Below are positions 45,288 to 56,561 of a stretch of DNA of 64,000 nt, in pieces. Below the pieces are notes generated by a model. The model ran no database searches, was not told where the DNA came from, and was given only the letters and a program-made list of their open reading frames with translations. Each line of letters begins with the position of its first letter. Positions within the stretch are counted from its first letter, which is position 1. The DNA comes from Candidatus Sodalis pierantonius str. SOPE (lineage in GTDB: Bacteria; Pseudomonadota; Gammaproteobacteria; Enterobacterales; Enterobacteriaceae). Where the stretch lies: positions 2,294,001-2,358,000 of the forward strand of contig NZ_CP006568.1 of NCBI RefSeq assembly GCF_000517405.1. The letters are read 5' to 3'. Both the position numbers and the translations under genes were made by a program.

Positions 45288-47403
45288 ATGTTCAGAGCAA
45301 TGACTCATCCATCGGATCGTGCAGGTGCAGATCCTGCACTTGCCGAAGGTGCTAAAACCACGGCCAGGATGATATTAAGCCGCACCGTTCCTGACGCCTC
45401 GAGCAAACCGCATAAAGCCAAGTGGCAAAAGGCCAAATGGTGGGTGTTGAAAAATCTCATGGCGGCCAGTAACCGACATATTGGCGCGTTGGATCTCCCC
45501 CATCTTATCATGAGTGATATGACCCTGCCGCGAAGATTAAATCTCACCGGCGCGAATCTGCGTAAAAGCGAATTTAACCGGGTCACTATGACGGCCGTGC
45601 TATTGTGCCAGAGCGATCTAAGCCACGCGAATCTCACCAGCTGTAACATGCGGCGGGCTAAATTGCGCCACGCAACGCTGTATCGCGCACGGTTGGACAA
45701 GGTCCTGTTACGTCGAGCGGATTTACAGTATGCCGATTTAAATCAAGCGCAACTGAACCATGCCGTATTGGATTTCGCCAAGCTACATAATGAATGCCAA
45801 CTTCAAAATGCCAACTTCAAACTCACCAGCTTCTACCGCGCCAAGTTGCGGCATGTCGATCTCAGCGACGCCTACCTTAAAAAGGTCGATTTAAGCGGCG
45901 CCTGCCTCAGATATGCCAATCTGCGCAATGCGGATTTGCGCACTACTCACTTTCGCGGCACCTGTTTGCGCAACGCCAATCTGAGCGGCGCGCATATTTC
46001 TCCTGGCGGCATGTGCAATATGAATTTCCAAGGGGCCATTATTGAAGGGGACCTTAAACTGGATCTGTCAGCTGGATGGAGTCAAAAAAACGCCCTCGAT
46101 AATTATCTTAATCCAAGCAATTACGCCAAAGGCGGTGGCGTCTTGCAGGCCATTGACAGTATCAGCACGGTTTATCAGCCGCTGAAAATCACGTTAATGC
46201 GGCAGATAATGGTTTCACTACAGCAAACCGACCTTTCCCTGGCCACCGTCGCCCCCGCGCGATTAGATAAACTGTCCAGCGCGCCTTATTTATGATGAAC
46301 CGGATATTGCCCGCTGGTCACAGGAAATCGGCTCGCGCTTTATCAGCATCTTCGACACGAAAATTATGCGCCGGCAACAAGAAGAGGTGCTGCGCGTCAT
46401 ACTCGATACCTTCAGCCGTTACCCGGAGAGTATGGTTATCCATAGCGCCGCCTTTATCCAGACGATTGCCCAGGCCATCTATGCTCGCCGCGCGTCGGCG
46501 ACGGTGCAGCAGGCGAAAACGCTGTATGCGCGTTATCTCACCCATCGCCGGATAGCGCCTTATGCCTTGAAGGAGGAATTTGGTGATCGTGCGAAACATG
46601 CACCCAACTGGCAGGATAAAAGCGCGGCCAATTATGTTTTCCTCGCCGGCAAACGCTCCGCCTACGCCCTGTTGTTATCGCAGGAGGGGCTTGAAAGCTT
46701 ACTCGGTAGCGATCATAGCGCTGCGGACTACCGGCATTATTACCTTTACCGCGATGGCGTCCCCGTGAACCGGCAGGAGTATTGCTGGGAAACCTTGCGC
46801 CAAGAGCGCTTTCCGCTGTTCCAGTCGGGTTATCTGCGCCGGCTTAGCGAAAAACATATTATTGAGGTCTTGGCCCGCTTAAATCTGAGTGCCGCCACCC
46901 AGCAGTTGTTTGTGGAAACGACGAAACAGGCGTACTCAAACATTAAACTGGTGAGTCCTGAGAAGCAGTTGCTGATGCACGGCTTATGGGTGAACAGGGT
47001 TTATCGGTTCGACACCGACGGCAACTGTACGCTTGATGAGGGTTTTTATGCACGGCTGATGCAGTTGGCGCTGTTGGTTGACCGTTCACCTGCTGAGCGG
47101 GCGCAGGTGACGTTTTGCCTAGCCGCGCTCTTTGCCAAATGTGCCTCGAACAGCCTATTCGGGACCGAGGATGATTCGCCTTATGCATTACGCAGTCTCG
47201 CCTGCGCCTTCTTGGATCGGGCCTGTACGCTGCTGAGCCGCATCGCTCACGCCGCACGCGACTTCACCGTCTGGAAAAACGCTTTGCTTGGCCGCCAAGG
47301 TGAAGCCACCTGCGCCTCCGTCGTGGCCAGTGAGATGTTAGGATACGGGACGACGCATTTTCCAGAGGTATTAAAGCAGGTCATGCCGGTCGAGTGGCGC
47401 TAG
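45288..47403 (+). pseudogene. SopA-like pentapeptide-repeat / HECT-type E3 ligase effector, frameshifted
   Basis: The first frame (335 codons, ATG at 45288 after GGAGGGGGACT) carries an N-terminal basic stretch and a long A(D/N)LxxA pentapeptide solenoid (RADLQYADLNQAQLNHAVL, SGACLRYANLRNADLR). Near 46280 the frame shifts, and the rest continues as RLIYDEPDIARWSQEIGSRF to 47403. The C-terminal part has DEGFYARLMQLALLVDRSPAERAQ, LFAKCASNSLFGTEDDSPYAL and GEATCASVVASEMLGYG. The combined length of about 705 and the plan (beta-helix, central helical domain, C-terminal Cys lobe) match Salmonella SopA, a type III-secreted HECT-like ubiquitin ligase. The Cys at 47311 would be catalytic. This identification is from memory of the family. 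Confidence 0.75.
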
Positions 47404-48446
47404 CGCCACAGGTGGCGAAAGGCTTGGTACAGGCTTTGTCGTCATTATCTCAGCCGCGGCGCGTGTCGTCGCGCACTGGGCAGTAGCCGCCTCGACGGCA
47501 GGGGCCAGGAGCCGCAAAGGGTACTCATGACGCAGGCGATGGCCTGCCTCGATGCGCTAGCGCGCAAGTGCTGAAAACAGGGCTTTACGCGCGTGCGGCC
47601 GCGGCGGCACGGGGTGCGTTAGCACCCTCGCGGGCGGCTTTGGCAAGGATAGCCTCTGTGTCTAACCAGGCGTTGAACCGATCGGCATGCGCCGTCACAA
47701 ACTCGGTCAACACACGTTTATAAGCGCCGCCATGGTCCGGCTTCCCGAGCGCTATTGCTAATGCGCTCCTGATATCTTTGGTCTCGGGGGTGCTCGCGAG
47801 ATATTTAAACACATAGTAAGGCCAAACGTACAGCCTGTCGCTGTGCCCGTCGGCGGAATAGGCGTTGATATCAACAAGTTGCGATAAACTGGGGCGCTGG
47901 CCGTCAGGATCGCGCCGCAATGCCGCCGCGGCATAAGCCTCACCCTGACCGGAGAGATATTGTGCTACGCCCTCTTGCCAAAAGGTCACCCATTCTGAGG
48001 GGAGATAGGCGCTGTTGCCATAGGTAATGTATTTATTATCGAGAAAATGCACAAACTCATGGCAAAGATTAAGGATTTTTCCTTCCTGGTAATACACATA
48101 TAGGCTTGGCTGATTGTGAGGACTGCTCGGTTCGCCTTTGACGAAGAGTCCACCGTTATTAGTGTTAATGCGGTAAGGATAATTACCATAACATACGTAT
48201 TGCTTTCTCTCTTTGAAGACAACCATCCGCAGCGGTTTAGAGACATAATCCATCACCGTTTTTTTGCCAAACAGTGCAACAAATTTTGCGACTGTTTTTT
48301 CGAGTTCCCTACCAATCTCATCGCGTTCACAAGGAGAGAGCGCGAGCTGCGATTGCAGCTCGCCGCCGGTTGATAATGGGGTTTTGTGCGGGACAAGGGT
48401 ACGGTGATTAAGCGGCTTGAACAGCCCGTGAAAGTAGTGACGAGAT

Positions 48447-48454
48447 AATTCAGT
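48447..48454. repeat. Target duplication, left of IS256 copy D
   Basis: AATTCAGT, repeated at 49770-49777; 8 bp as known for IS256. Confidence 0.93.
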
Positions 48455-49769
48455 GAGCCTGTTTAGAAATTTGTGTATTTGCCTGATTTTGATATGTTCA
48501 ATCCAACATCAAAAACAGGTTAATTTATGGACGAAAAACAGTTGCAGGCTCTGGCTAACGAACTGGCCAAAAATCTCAAAACCCCTGAAGATCTCAGTCA
48601 CTTCGATCGGCTGCTGAAAAAAATCAGCGTCGAAGCAGCTCTCAATGCCGAAATGACCCATCACCTCGGCTACGATAAAAATCAGCCTAAACCGGGGACC
48701 AACGCCCGCAACGGCTATTCCACAAAAACCGTTACCACTGGCGATGGCCCGCTGGCGCTGCGTACTCCGCGCGATCGTGACGGTTCCTTTGAACCGCAAC
48801 TGGTGAAGAAGAACCAGACCCGGATTACCGGGATGGATAACCAGATTTTATCGTTGTACGCCAAAGGGATGACCACCCGCGAGATCGCCGCCGCGTTCAA
48901 AGAGCTGTATGACGCCGATGTCTCGCCGGCGCTGGTCTCAAAGGTTACCGATGCGGTCATGGAGCAGGTTGTCGAATGGCAAAACCGGCCTCTGGATGCA
49001 GTCTATCCCATTGTTTATCTTGACTGTATCGTTCTAAAAGTCCGGCAGGACAGCCGCATCATCAACAAATCTGTGTTCCTGGCGCTGGGCATCAACATCG
49101 AAGGCCAGAAAGAGTTGCTAGGTATGTGGCTGGCCGAAAATGAAGGCGCAAAGTTCTGGCTGAACGTGCTGACAGAGCTGAAAAACCGCGGCCTGAACGA
49201 TATCCTTATCGCCTGCGTAGACGGGCTGAAAGGTTTCCCTGACGCTATTAACGCGGTGTATCCGGAGGCGCGGCTCCAGCTGTGTATCGTACATATGGTG
49301 CGCAACAGCCTGCGGTTCGTCTCCTGGAAGGACTACAAGGCCGTCACCCGCGACCTGAAAGCTATCTATCAGGCCCCTACGGAAGAAGCCGGCTTGCAGG
49401 CGCTGGAAGCGTTCTCCAGTGCCTGGGACATCCGCTACCCGCAAATAAGTCGAAGCTGGCAGGCAAACTGGGCCAATCTGGCCACGTTCTTTGCCTACCC
49501 AACGGACATCCGCAAGGTGATCTACACGACCAACGCCATCGAGTCGTTAAACAGCGTGATCCGGCATGCCATCAAAAAGCGCAAGGTGTTCCCGACCGAC
49601 GACGCAGTGAAAAAGGTGGTGTGGCTGGCGATACAGGCGGCCTCACAGAAATGGACAATGCCTTTGAGGGACTGGCGCATGGCAATGAGCCGCTTTATTA
49701 TCGAGTTCGGTGACCGCCTGGACGGTCACTTCTGAGAAAAGGCATTTACACAGAATCGTGTACAGGGTC
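48455..49769 (+). mobile_element. IS256-family element, copy D (intact)
   Basis: 1315 bp with inverted ends GAGCCTGTTTAG...GTGTATTTGCC and the reverse of GACCCTGTACACG...GTAAATGCC. A perfect 8-bp target duplication in the collagenase-like gene shows a recent undisturbed insertion. Confidence 0.95.
48527..49735 (+). CDS. IS256-family transposase (copy D), intact
   Basis: 402 residues, Mutator-type DDE transposase. MDEKQLQALANELAKNL, HHLGYDKNQPKPGTNARNGYS, Asp in YLDCIVLKV, Asp in CVDGLKGFPD, Glu in TNAIESLNS. It is the only complete IS256 transposase in the window and could mobilise copies with intact ends. Confidence 0.95.
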   Translation: MDEKQLQALANELAKNLKTPEDLSHFDRLLKKISVEAALNAEMTHHLGYDKNQPKPGTNARNGYSTKTVTTGDGPLALRTPRDRDGSFEPQLVKKNQTRITGMDNQILSLYAKGMTTREIAAAFKELYDADVSPALVSKVTDAVMEQVVEWQNRPLDAVYPIVYLDCIVLKVRQDSRIINKSVFLALGINIEGQKELLGMWLAENEGAKFWLNVLTELKNRGLNDILIACVDGLKGFPDAINAVYPEARLQLCIVHMVRNSLRFVSWKDYKAVTRDLKAIYQAPTEEAGLQALEAFSSAWDIRYPQISRSWQANWANLATFFAYPTDIRKVIYTTNAIESLNSVIRHAIKKRKVFPTDDAVKKVVWLAIQAASQKWTMPLRDWRMAMSRFIIEFGDRLDGHF

Positions 49770-49777
49770 AATTCAGT
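49770..49777. repeat. Target duplication, right of IS256 copy D
   Basis: AATTCAGT, matching 48447-48454. Confidence 0.93.
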
Positions 49778-50603
49778 CGGGTTTTGCCCGGTATCCGCCA
49801 CATATTTCGCCAGCACCACGCGAATCTCTTCTCTCAGCGGGCTCTTTTCTCCCAAATCCTTATAAGCCTTAAGCCAGTGGGTAAGTTGTCGGTTAAGCGG
49901 CTTGAGTAACGAACCTTGGTCATGCATATGGCTGTACTTTATTACTCTGACGCCAATGGCGGTATAAGCATCCATCGCGCGACGCAAATGATCCAAAGCA
50001 TAGACATCTGATCCTGTTGCGACAAATTCCAGTGATGCTCGGATCGTTTGCTTGATAACGCTCTTGAGCTGCTTTTGCTTGGTATATAAAAATTGATCAT
50101 CGCGGCTGTGTGGGGGCACACTGTTTATGAGATCGCAAAGTGCAATAAAGCAGTTGCTGGAGGCATAATCACTCATGCGTTGGAACTGTGCGCAGGTCAG
50201 GAATTGCGTCATCAACATGCGCAGATTTTTATAATTTTTTTTGACGTTGTCGCCGGGGTCGGGTGATTTCGTACCATGATTCCCAACGCTTGCAGCCAGG
50301 TTTTCGCCAATATCAGCAGCGGCGGGTCGACTAGGTCAGCGCCTGTTTCGCGGGCGCCCGGATCCGCTGAGATAAGCTCCTTTTTCCTGGCCGTCAGGCA
50401 ATCCCCTAATCTTGATAACGCCATGGAAGCGGCTTGGCGGGCGTCTTCACGTTCGCCGGCGAAGGCGTCGGGGAGCGTGACACGTTGATAATCACTTTCG
50501 ATATATTTGGTCAACAGGCGCAGATCGGCGATGTCCGCGTCAAATAGCCTGCCTGTACCGAGTCGATCATTCATTTCCTGCACCGCATAGCGAAGTTTTT
50601 GCG

Positions 50604-50612
50604 GGCTATGGC
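50604..50612. repeat. Target duplication, left of IS5 copy 4
   Basis: GGCTATGGC, repeated at 51668-51676. Confidence 0.92.
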
Positions 50613-51667
50613 CGCTTTGTTGAATAAATCCGAAATTTGTGACGACTTCCTCCCTATCAGGGCGATTGTTACATGATACGGACGCTGTTTGGCATTCCTA
50701 ACAGCGTGATCCGGTTAAGCGCTTTGACCATTGCCATAGCCTCACCTACCTGCGCGTCATAGTCATGCAGACTCAGATGACCACCCAGAAGTGTTTTAAA
50801 CCGGAACATGGCCGTTTCAGCCAGTGAACGCCGGTGATAACCTACTTTCTTTTTCCAGGTATCGTTATTGCCGCTCAGATGCTGATTTGCCACCGCATGG
50901 TTATGCTCATGGTATCGAGCTGGCCAATATTGCGCACCACTTCGCGGTGGGATAAGCGGCTTTATTTTTTTCCTCAGCAGAGCATCATGACAGTAACGCG
51001 TATCGTAAGCACTGTCAGCCGACGCTTCCCTGATTTTCCGGTGGGTTTGGTTAATCAGCCCGGGCAGCGCCTGCGCATCTGTCGTACCGCTTAGCGATAA
51101 ATCGGCACAGATAATTTCATGTGTCGCGCTATCTACTGCCAGATGAAGCTTGCGCCATACTCTGCGCCTCTCAGCCCCATGCTGCCTGACTTTCCATTCG
51201 CCTTCGCCGAAAATTTTCAGGCCGGTGCCATCGATGACCAGGTGTGAGATTTCGCCGCGGGTTGGCGTTTTTATGCTGATGTCGACGGTTTTTGCTCGCC
51301 GGCTGACCAGAGAGTAATCTGGGCAGCGCAGCGACAGCCCCATCAGTTTAAAAATCGCGTCAACGAAACCCTGTAACGCCCGGAGCGAAAGGTTAAACAC
51401 GCGCTTTATCATCAGAACCGTGGTAATGGCCATATCGGTATAGTGAAGCGGCCGGCCACGATGTTCAGGTGGTGTACTCTCAGTCCATGCAGCAATGGCT
51501 GACTCATCAAGCCATACTGTCATGTCCCCCCGCTGCCTGAGCGCATTGTTGTATGCAGGCCAGTTGGTGATTTTAAACTTTTGCTTTGCCATGGGGACCT
51601 GATGTTGAAACGAATGTAGTGATCAGAGCCGCCAGTCACCTAAAAGTTCGATTTATTCAACAAAGCC
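50613..51667 (-). mobile_element. IS5/IS903-type element, copy 4 (intact)
   Basis: 1055 bp, identical in length to copies 2 and 3, with a perfect 9-bp target duplication in the collagenase-like gene. Confidence 0.95.
50669..51592 (-). CDS. IS5-family transposase (copy 4)
   Basis: 307 residues with the full DDE triad (VIDGTG, ADSAYD, SLAETAMFRFK). Small missense differences from the other copies (RYHEHN). Probably active. Confidence 0.95.
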   Translation of the reverse strand: MAKQKFKITNWPAYNNALRQRGDMTVWLDESAIAAWTESTPPEHRGRPLHYTDMAITTVLMIKRVFNLSLRALQGFVDAIFKLMGLSLRCPDYSLVSRRAKTVDISIKTPTRGEISHLVIDGTGLKIFGEGEWKVRQHGAERRRVWRKLHLAVDSATHEIICADLSLSGTTDAQALPGLINQTHRKIREASADSAYDTRYCHDALLRKKIKPLIPPRSGAQYWPARYHEHNHAVANQHLSGNNDTWKKKVGYHRRSLAETAMFRFKTLLGGHLSLHDYDAQVGEAMAMVKALNRITLLGMPNSVRIM

Positions 51668-51676
51668 GGCTATGGC
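51668..51676. repeat. Target duplication, right of IS5 copy 4
   Basis: GGCTATGGC, matching 50604-50612. Confidence 0.92.
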
Positions 51677-51983
51677 CAAAGCTGATTTTCAAGAACGGGT
51701 CGTAGTCGCTGTGCATATCCTTCATCAATTGTTTCCTGCCGGTGAGAATGATTGCGCGCTGTTGCGCGGTTTTTGCCACCGCGGTTTCGTTTACGGAGGG
51801 AAAAGCCCATTGCCGGGGAGTGTTCACGGGCGGCGCCCCGCTGTGGGTAACTTGTTCGGGTACGGTCGCAAGGCGCGTTAACTGCGCCAGTTTTTGCGAG
51901 CGTGGGGAGACAGAAGAGTCCGTCGCCGAAGGGGAGATCGATTTCTTGACAGAAAGGGCGGTTATTCGTTCCTGAATTGGCAT

Positions 51984-52478
51984 TCATTTTCCTTGATATT
52001 TAACAGTGATCCGAAAACATTTGGTCCGTGCCGTCGCCGGTTGGCGCGGCCTTAGCGCCGCACCTGCCATGGTGGGTATCGTTTACATGCCGGAGGGAAA
52101 GGTAGCGATCTGTTGTCCGAATAGTCGTACTAACATAACGGTCGGTTTCCTTATTCATAAGAGATAGAGTTACTCTTGCCGTGCGGGTGCAGTCTGGATA
52201 GGAGCAGTGAGATCTCTTAGCGCCAAGCGTGAATATCGACCTTTAATACAATGAGTTATCTACACTTATTGAGATGGGATGGCATGCTTTTGGAAAAAAT
52301 AGCGCGTTGTGGATTTCATTCTGACGCGGCAGCGGCGGGAGCATTGCCAAAAAAGGGAGGACGTCGCAGGGGATGGCACGGGGAAAAGAGATAGAAAACG
52401 GTTTCGCACGGCGGCGCGCGGGTGGGGCTGCGACGGCCCTACCCTGTGAAAAGCATTACTCAGGGGAATGCGTAGGCG
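51984..52478. other. Spacer between collagenase-like gene and nifJ
   Basis: 495 bases. It should hold the promoter of the collagenase-like gene near 52000-52060 on the minus strand, but no box pair is convincing. The remainder shows no gene, repeat or hairpin with a T-tract. Confidence 0.4.
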
Positions 52479-55400
52479 TCAACCGGAGGTTTCCGCCTTA
52501 CCGGCCATCCGCGCCAGGAAATCATATTTCTGCTTCAGTTCTTTTTCCGCCGCCTGATATAGGGCGCTGGCGACGTCCGGCTGTTGGGTATTCAGCCGAC
52601 GGAACCGCTGTTCGTTAAGCAGCGTGGCGGACAGATCGCTGGAGGGGGGCCGGGAGTCCAGCGCCAGCGGTAGTTTGCCTTCTTCGCTGCGACGAGGGTC
52701 GAAGCGATACAGCGGCCAGAAGCCGGTGGCGGTCAGTTGGCGCATCTGGTCATGGCTCAGCGCCAAATCATAACCATGCTCTTAGCAGGGGCTATAAGCG
52801 ATGATCAGGGACGGGCCTGGATAGGCCCCCGCTTCCTGTATGGCTTTCACCGTTTGATTCAACTGCGCGCCGAGGGAAATCTGTGCCACATAGACATGAC
52901 CGTACATCATCATGCTAACGCCAAGATCTTTACGCGCCTTGCGCTTGCCCTGTTCACCGAATTTGGTCACCGTGCCGAGGGGCGTGGCTTTGGACTGTTG
53001 TCCGCCGGTATTGGAATAGCATTGGGTATCCAGGACCAGCACATTGACGTTTTCGGTCAGGCTCATCACATGATCCAGACCGCCAAAGCCGATATCGTAG
53101 GCCCAGCCGTCGCCGCCGATAAGCCAGATGGACTTATCCACCAGGTAATCGGCGTCCCGCGCCAGCTGACGCGCCGTGGTCTCTGCCGCATTGCCCAGCA
53201 GACGGCGCAATTCGCCGATGTGCCGCCGGCGTTCTTCCACCGGCGCCTCGGCGACGCGCAGGCCTGCCACCAGCGCATCAGGTAACGACCCGGCGTGCTT
53301 ATCCAGCAGACGCAACACCCGCTGGCGGTGGCTATCCACCGTTAGACGAAAGCCCAGGCCGAATTCCGCATTGTCCTCGAACAGCGAGTTGGCCCAGGCC
53401 GGACCGCGGCCGTCGGCGTTAGTGGTATAGGGCGTGGTGGGCAGGTTGCCGCCATAAGTTGCTCTTCTGTGGTGGGCAGGTTGCCGCCATAAATCGGTGG
53501 CGTTGGCGATAAGCAACCGGTCGCCATACAGCTGGGTCAGCAGCTTGATATACGGGGTTTCGCTACAGCCGGAGCAGGCGCCGGAGTATTCAAACAGCGG
53601 GGTAATCAGCTGCGAGGTGCGGATATCGATGCGCTCAAGCGTGCGGGTGTCGATTTCAGGCAGGTTGAGGAAAAAATCATAATGCACCTTCTCCTCTTCC
53701 ACGTGCGCCAGACGCGATGCCATGTTAATCGCTTTGATTTCCGGGTTTTGCCGGTCTTTAGCTGGACAAACCTCAACGCACAGATTGCAGCCGGTGCAAT
53801 CTTCCGGCGCCACCTGCAACACATACTTCTGGCCGCGCATATCGCGCGCCTTAACCTCAAGAGACGCCAAACCCGCCGGCGCTGGCGAGCAGCGCCTGTG
53901 GCGGGACGACCTTGGCGCGGATCGCGGCGTGGGGACAGGCGGCGACGCAGTGGTTGCATTGGGTACACAGCGACGGTTCCCACAGCGGAATTTCTTCGGC
54001 GATGTTGCGCTTTTCCCAGCGCGTGGTGCCCATCGGCCAGCTGCCGTCCGGCGGCAACGCCGAAACGGGCAGGGCGTCGCCCAAACCGGCGAGCATGGCG
54101 GCGGTCACCACTTTGACGAAATCCGGCGCCACATCGGAGACGACCGGTGGGCGCACGGGGCTTGCCCCGTCGACCGGTTGCAGCACTACATTAAACAGCG
54201 CCTCGCGGGTCGCCGCCAGCGCCTGCCAGTTGCGCTCCACCAGTTCTTGTCCCTTGCTACTGTAGCTTTTGGCCACCGCCTGTTGCAGGGCGCTTAACGC
54301 TGTGTCCGGCGGTAAAATACCGGACAGCTGGAAGAACGCCATCTGCATGACGGTGTTAATACGCGCGCCCAGCCGGCATTCGCGGGCAATCTGCTGGGCA
54401 TTAATGACGTAAAAACGCGCCTGGCGCTCATTGAGCAGCGCCTGTACCTCTTGCGGCAGGCGCGGCCAGATTTCATCGGCGCCGTAGGGGGTATTCATCA
54501 GGAAAATACCGCCGTGACGCAGGCGCTCCACCATCTGATATTTATCGATAAATTGCGATTGGTGGCAGCCGACAAAATCCGCCTCACCCACCAGATAGGC
54601 GGAATTAATGGGGTTCTCGCTAACCCGCAGATGGGAAACGGTTAATCCCCCCCGCCTTTTTTGAATCGTAAACGAAATAGCCCTGGGCGAAGAGCGGCGT
54701 GGCGTTACCGATAATCTTGATGGAGTTTTTGGTCGCCGACACCGAGCCATCGCTGCCCAGACCGTAAAACAGCGCCTCCAGCCGCGACTGACGCGGCAGC
54801 GTCGCCTCGGGCAACGGCAGCGAGAGCTGGGTAACATCATCATAGATACCCACGGTAAAACGCGGCCGCGGCGCCGCCTGCGCCAGCTCGTTAAACACTG
54901 CCAGCACGCACGGCGGATCGAACTCTTTGGAAGACAGACCAAAACGGCCGCCGATGGTACGCGGCAGCGCGTCGCGTTCGCCCCGGCTGTAGGCTTCCGC
55001 CAGCGCGGTCATCACATCAAGATACAGCGGTTCCGCCTGTGCCCCCGGCTCCTTGGTCCGGTCCAGCACCGCAATCGCCTTAACCGTCTGCGGTATGATC
55101 TCAAGCAAATGGCGGGCGGAGAAGGGGCGGAATAGCCGCACCTTGACCACCCCGACCTTTTCACCGCGAGTGAGCAGGGTATCAATCACCTCTTCACAGG
55201 TACCGGCGGCGGATCCCATCACGACAATGACCCGCTCGGCCTGCGGATGACCATAATATTCAAACGGCTTGTAGTGCCGGCCGGTGGCGGCGGCGAAGTC
55301 GTCCATTGCCTGCTCCACCTGCCGATAGGCGTCGTTGTACCAGGGGTTGGTGGCTTCCCGTGACTGGAAATAGGTATCGGGATTGGCGGAGGTGCCGCGG

Positions 55401-56032
55401 ATCATCGGATTATCCGGCGTCAGCGCGCGGGCGCGGTGGGCGTCGATGGCGTCCTGGGGCAGCAGCGCTTTTAATGTGTCATCCGACAGCGGCGCGATTT
55501 TGTTAATTTCGTGGGAGGTGCGAAAGCCGTCAAAAAAGTGGATGAAGGGCAAACGGCTGTTTAGACTGGCCACCTGGGCAATCAGCGCGAAGTCCTGTGC
55601 TTCCTGGGCGTTATTGGCGCACAGCATGGCGCAGCCGGTCTGGCGCACCGCCATGACGTCCGAATGGTCGCCAAAAATCGACAGCGCGTGGGTCGCAACG
55701 GTGCGCGCCGCCACATGCAAGACAAAAGGGGTCAACTGGCCGGCCAGCTTATAAAGAGTCGGGATCATCAGCAATAATCCCTGAGACGACGTGAACGAGG
55801 TGGACAGCGCGCCGGTTTGAAGCGCGCCGTGCACCGTGGCGATGGCGCCGGCTTCGGAATGCATCTCCACTACCCGCGGGGTGTCGCCCCAAATATTGGG
55901 CGTGCCGGTCTCGGACCAGGCATCGGCCTGCTCGGCCATGGTAGAGCTGGGCGTGATGGGGTAGATGGCGATAACTTCGTTAATGCGGTAGGCCACCGAG
56001 GCGACTGCATTGTTCCCGTCTGTGGTGATCAT
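52479..56032 (-). pseudogene. nifJ: Pyruvate:flavodoxin oxidoreductase NifJ/YdbK, multiply broken
   Basis: Oxidises pyruvate to acetyl-CoA with flavodoxin, using TPP and three 4Fe-4S clusters. Start MITTDGNNAVASVAYRINEVIAIYPITPSSTMAEQ at 56032. Shifts at about 54640 (KKAGG) and about 53865, and a TAA at 52782-52784 (AYSPC*EHGYDLALSHDQ), split it. Clusters remain in LCTQCNHCVAACPHAA and EDCTGCNLCVEVCPAK. A 24-bp direct repeat replaces the GCSSI segment after ANAT, removing a cluster cysteine. About 1180 codons in E. coli; every segment is present but in four frames. Confidence 0.93.
53434..53492. repeat. Direct repeat inside the nifJ pseudogene
   Basis: The 24-base unit at 53434-53457 (GTGGTGGGCAGGTTGCCGCC and four more) recurs at 53469-53492, 35 bases apart. 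It lies exactly where the conserved ATGCSSIYGG segment should be, so the coding sequence here was rearranged by a local duplication and deletion. Confidence 0.88.
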
Positions 56033-56264
56033 GAGGACCCTTATCTGTGCTGCGGATGATAGCCGTGAAATCATTGGCTTATCATGAATTGCCGCAAGTA
56101 TAGCAGCACTAACCCTGGGGGATTTTAGCTTTTGTGTGATGCAAGAAACGCGAGGAAAGACAGATGAAGTGTAAAGTCAATTGGCGGGTTCTCGACGAAA
56201 GCGCCCGCTGCCGCTACACTGGCTCTTCCAGACTATTCCTATTTTATCCTTGCGGAGCCCTTTG

Positions 56265-56480
56265 ATGACGTTATCACGGTGGTTATTGGCGACCTCAGTC
56301 GTGTTACTGGTGGCGTGCAGCAGCGATCCCAGTGTCAATGACGAACCCGAACAGCAGGGGACGACGGTACGTATGCCGCGCCCGGTGCTGAGCCAGGCGG
56401 AACAGGCCGCCTGCCGGCGCGCTGAGCCGGCAAATCGGGCGCGCAATGCCTGTTCTCCTGCCGGCAAGCGGCGTTGGTGA
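56265..56480 (+). CDS. Small lipoprotein, unknown
   Basis: 71 residues with a lipoprotein signal MTLSRWLLATSVVLLVACSS (lipobox LVAC) and a short charged tail containing two Cys (AACRRAEPANRARNACSPAG). It occupies the place of ydbJ/hslJ between nifJ and ldhA in E. coli but matches neither clearly. The C-terminus may be shifted. Start chosen for the signal peptide. Confidence 0.5.
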   Translation: MTLSRWLLATSVVLLVACSSDPSVNDEPEQQGTTVRMPRPVLSQAEQAACRRAEPANRARNACSPAGKRRW

Positions 56481-56561
56481 GTGGGGCGCCTGCCGGGCGC
56501 CCTCGCGTTTAACGCCGGCCCGGGTTGATGGCGTCTACGCCGACGCTATGCGCGCCCGACG

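Larger units (their letters stand above)
47585..51983 (-). pseudogene. M9 collagenase-like metalloprotease, split by IS256 and IS5
   Basis: Removing the two elements and one duplication each gives one gene from ATG 51983 to 47585. The N-terminal part reads SFGHSPQKLRYAVQEMNDRLG, then RLLTKYIESDYQRV. The middle reads CFIALCDLINSVPPHSRD and AKYVADTGQNPTELSRHYFHGLF. The zinc site LCHEFVHFLD is at about 48049-48061, and the third ligand region WQEGVAQYLSG follows. This is the pattern of microbial collagenases (HExxH ... E). A one-base loss in an A8 run at about 50233 also shifts the frame. No signal peptide is seen. About 675 residues when restored. Confidence 0.8.

Noticed and set aside
52782..53870. 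A separate ferredoxin-type oxidoreductase gene
   Set aside because: It is the C-terminal part of nifJ, continuous in homology with the frames before and after it.
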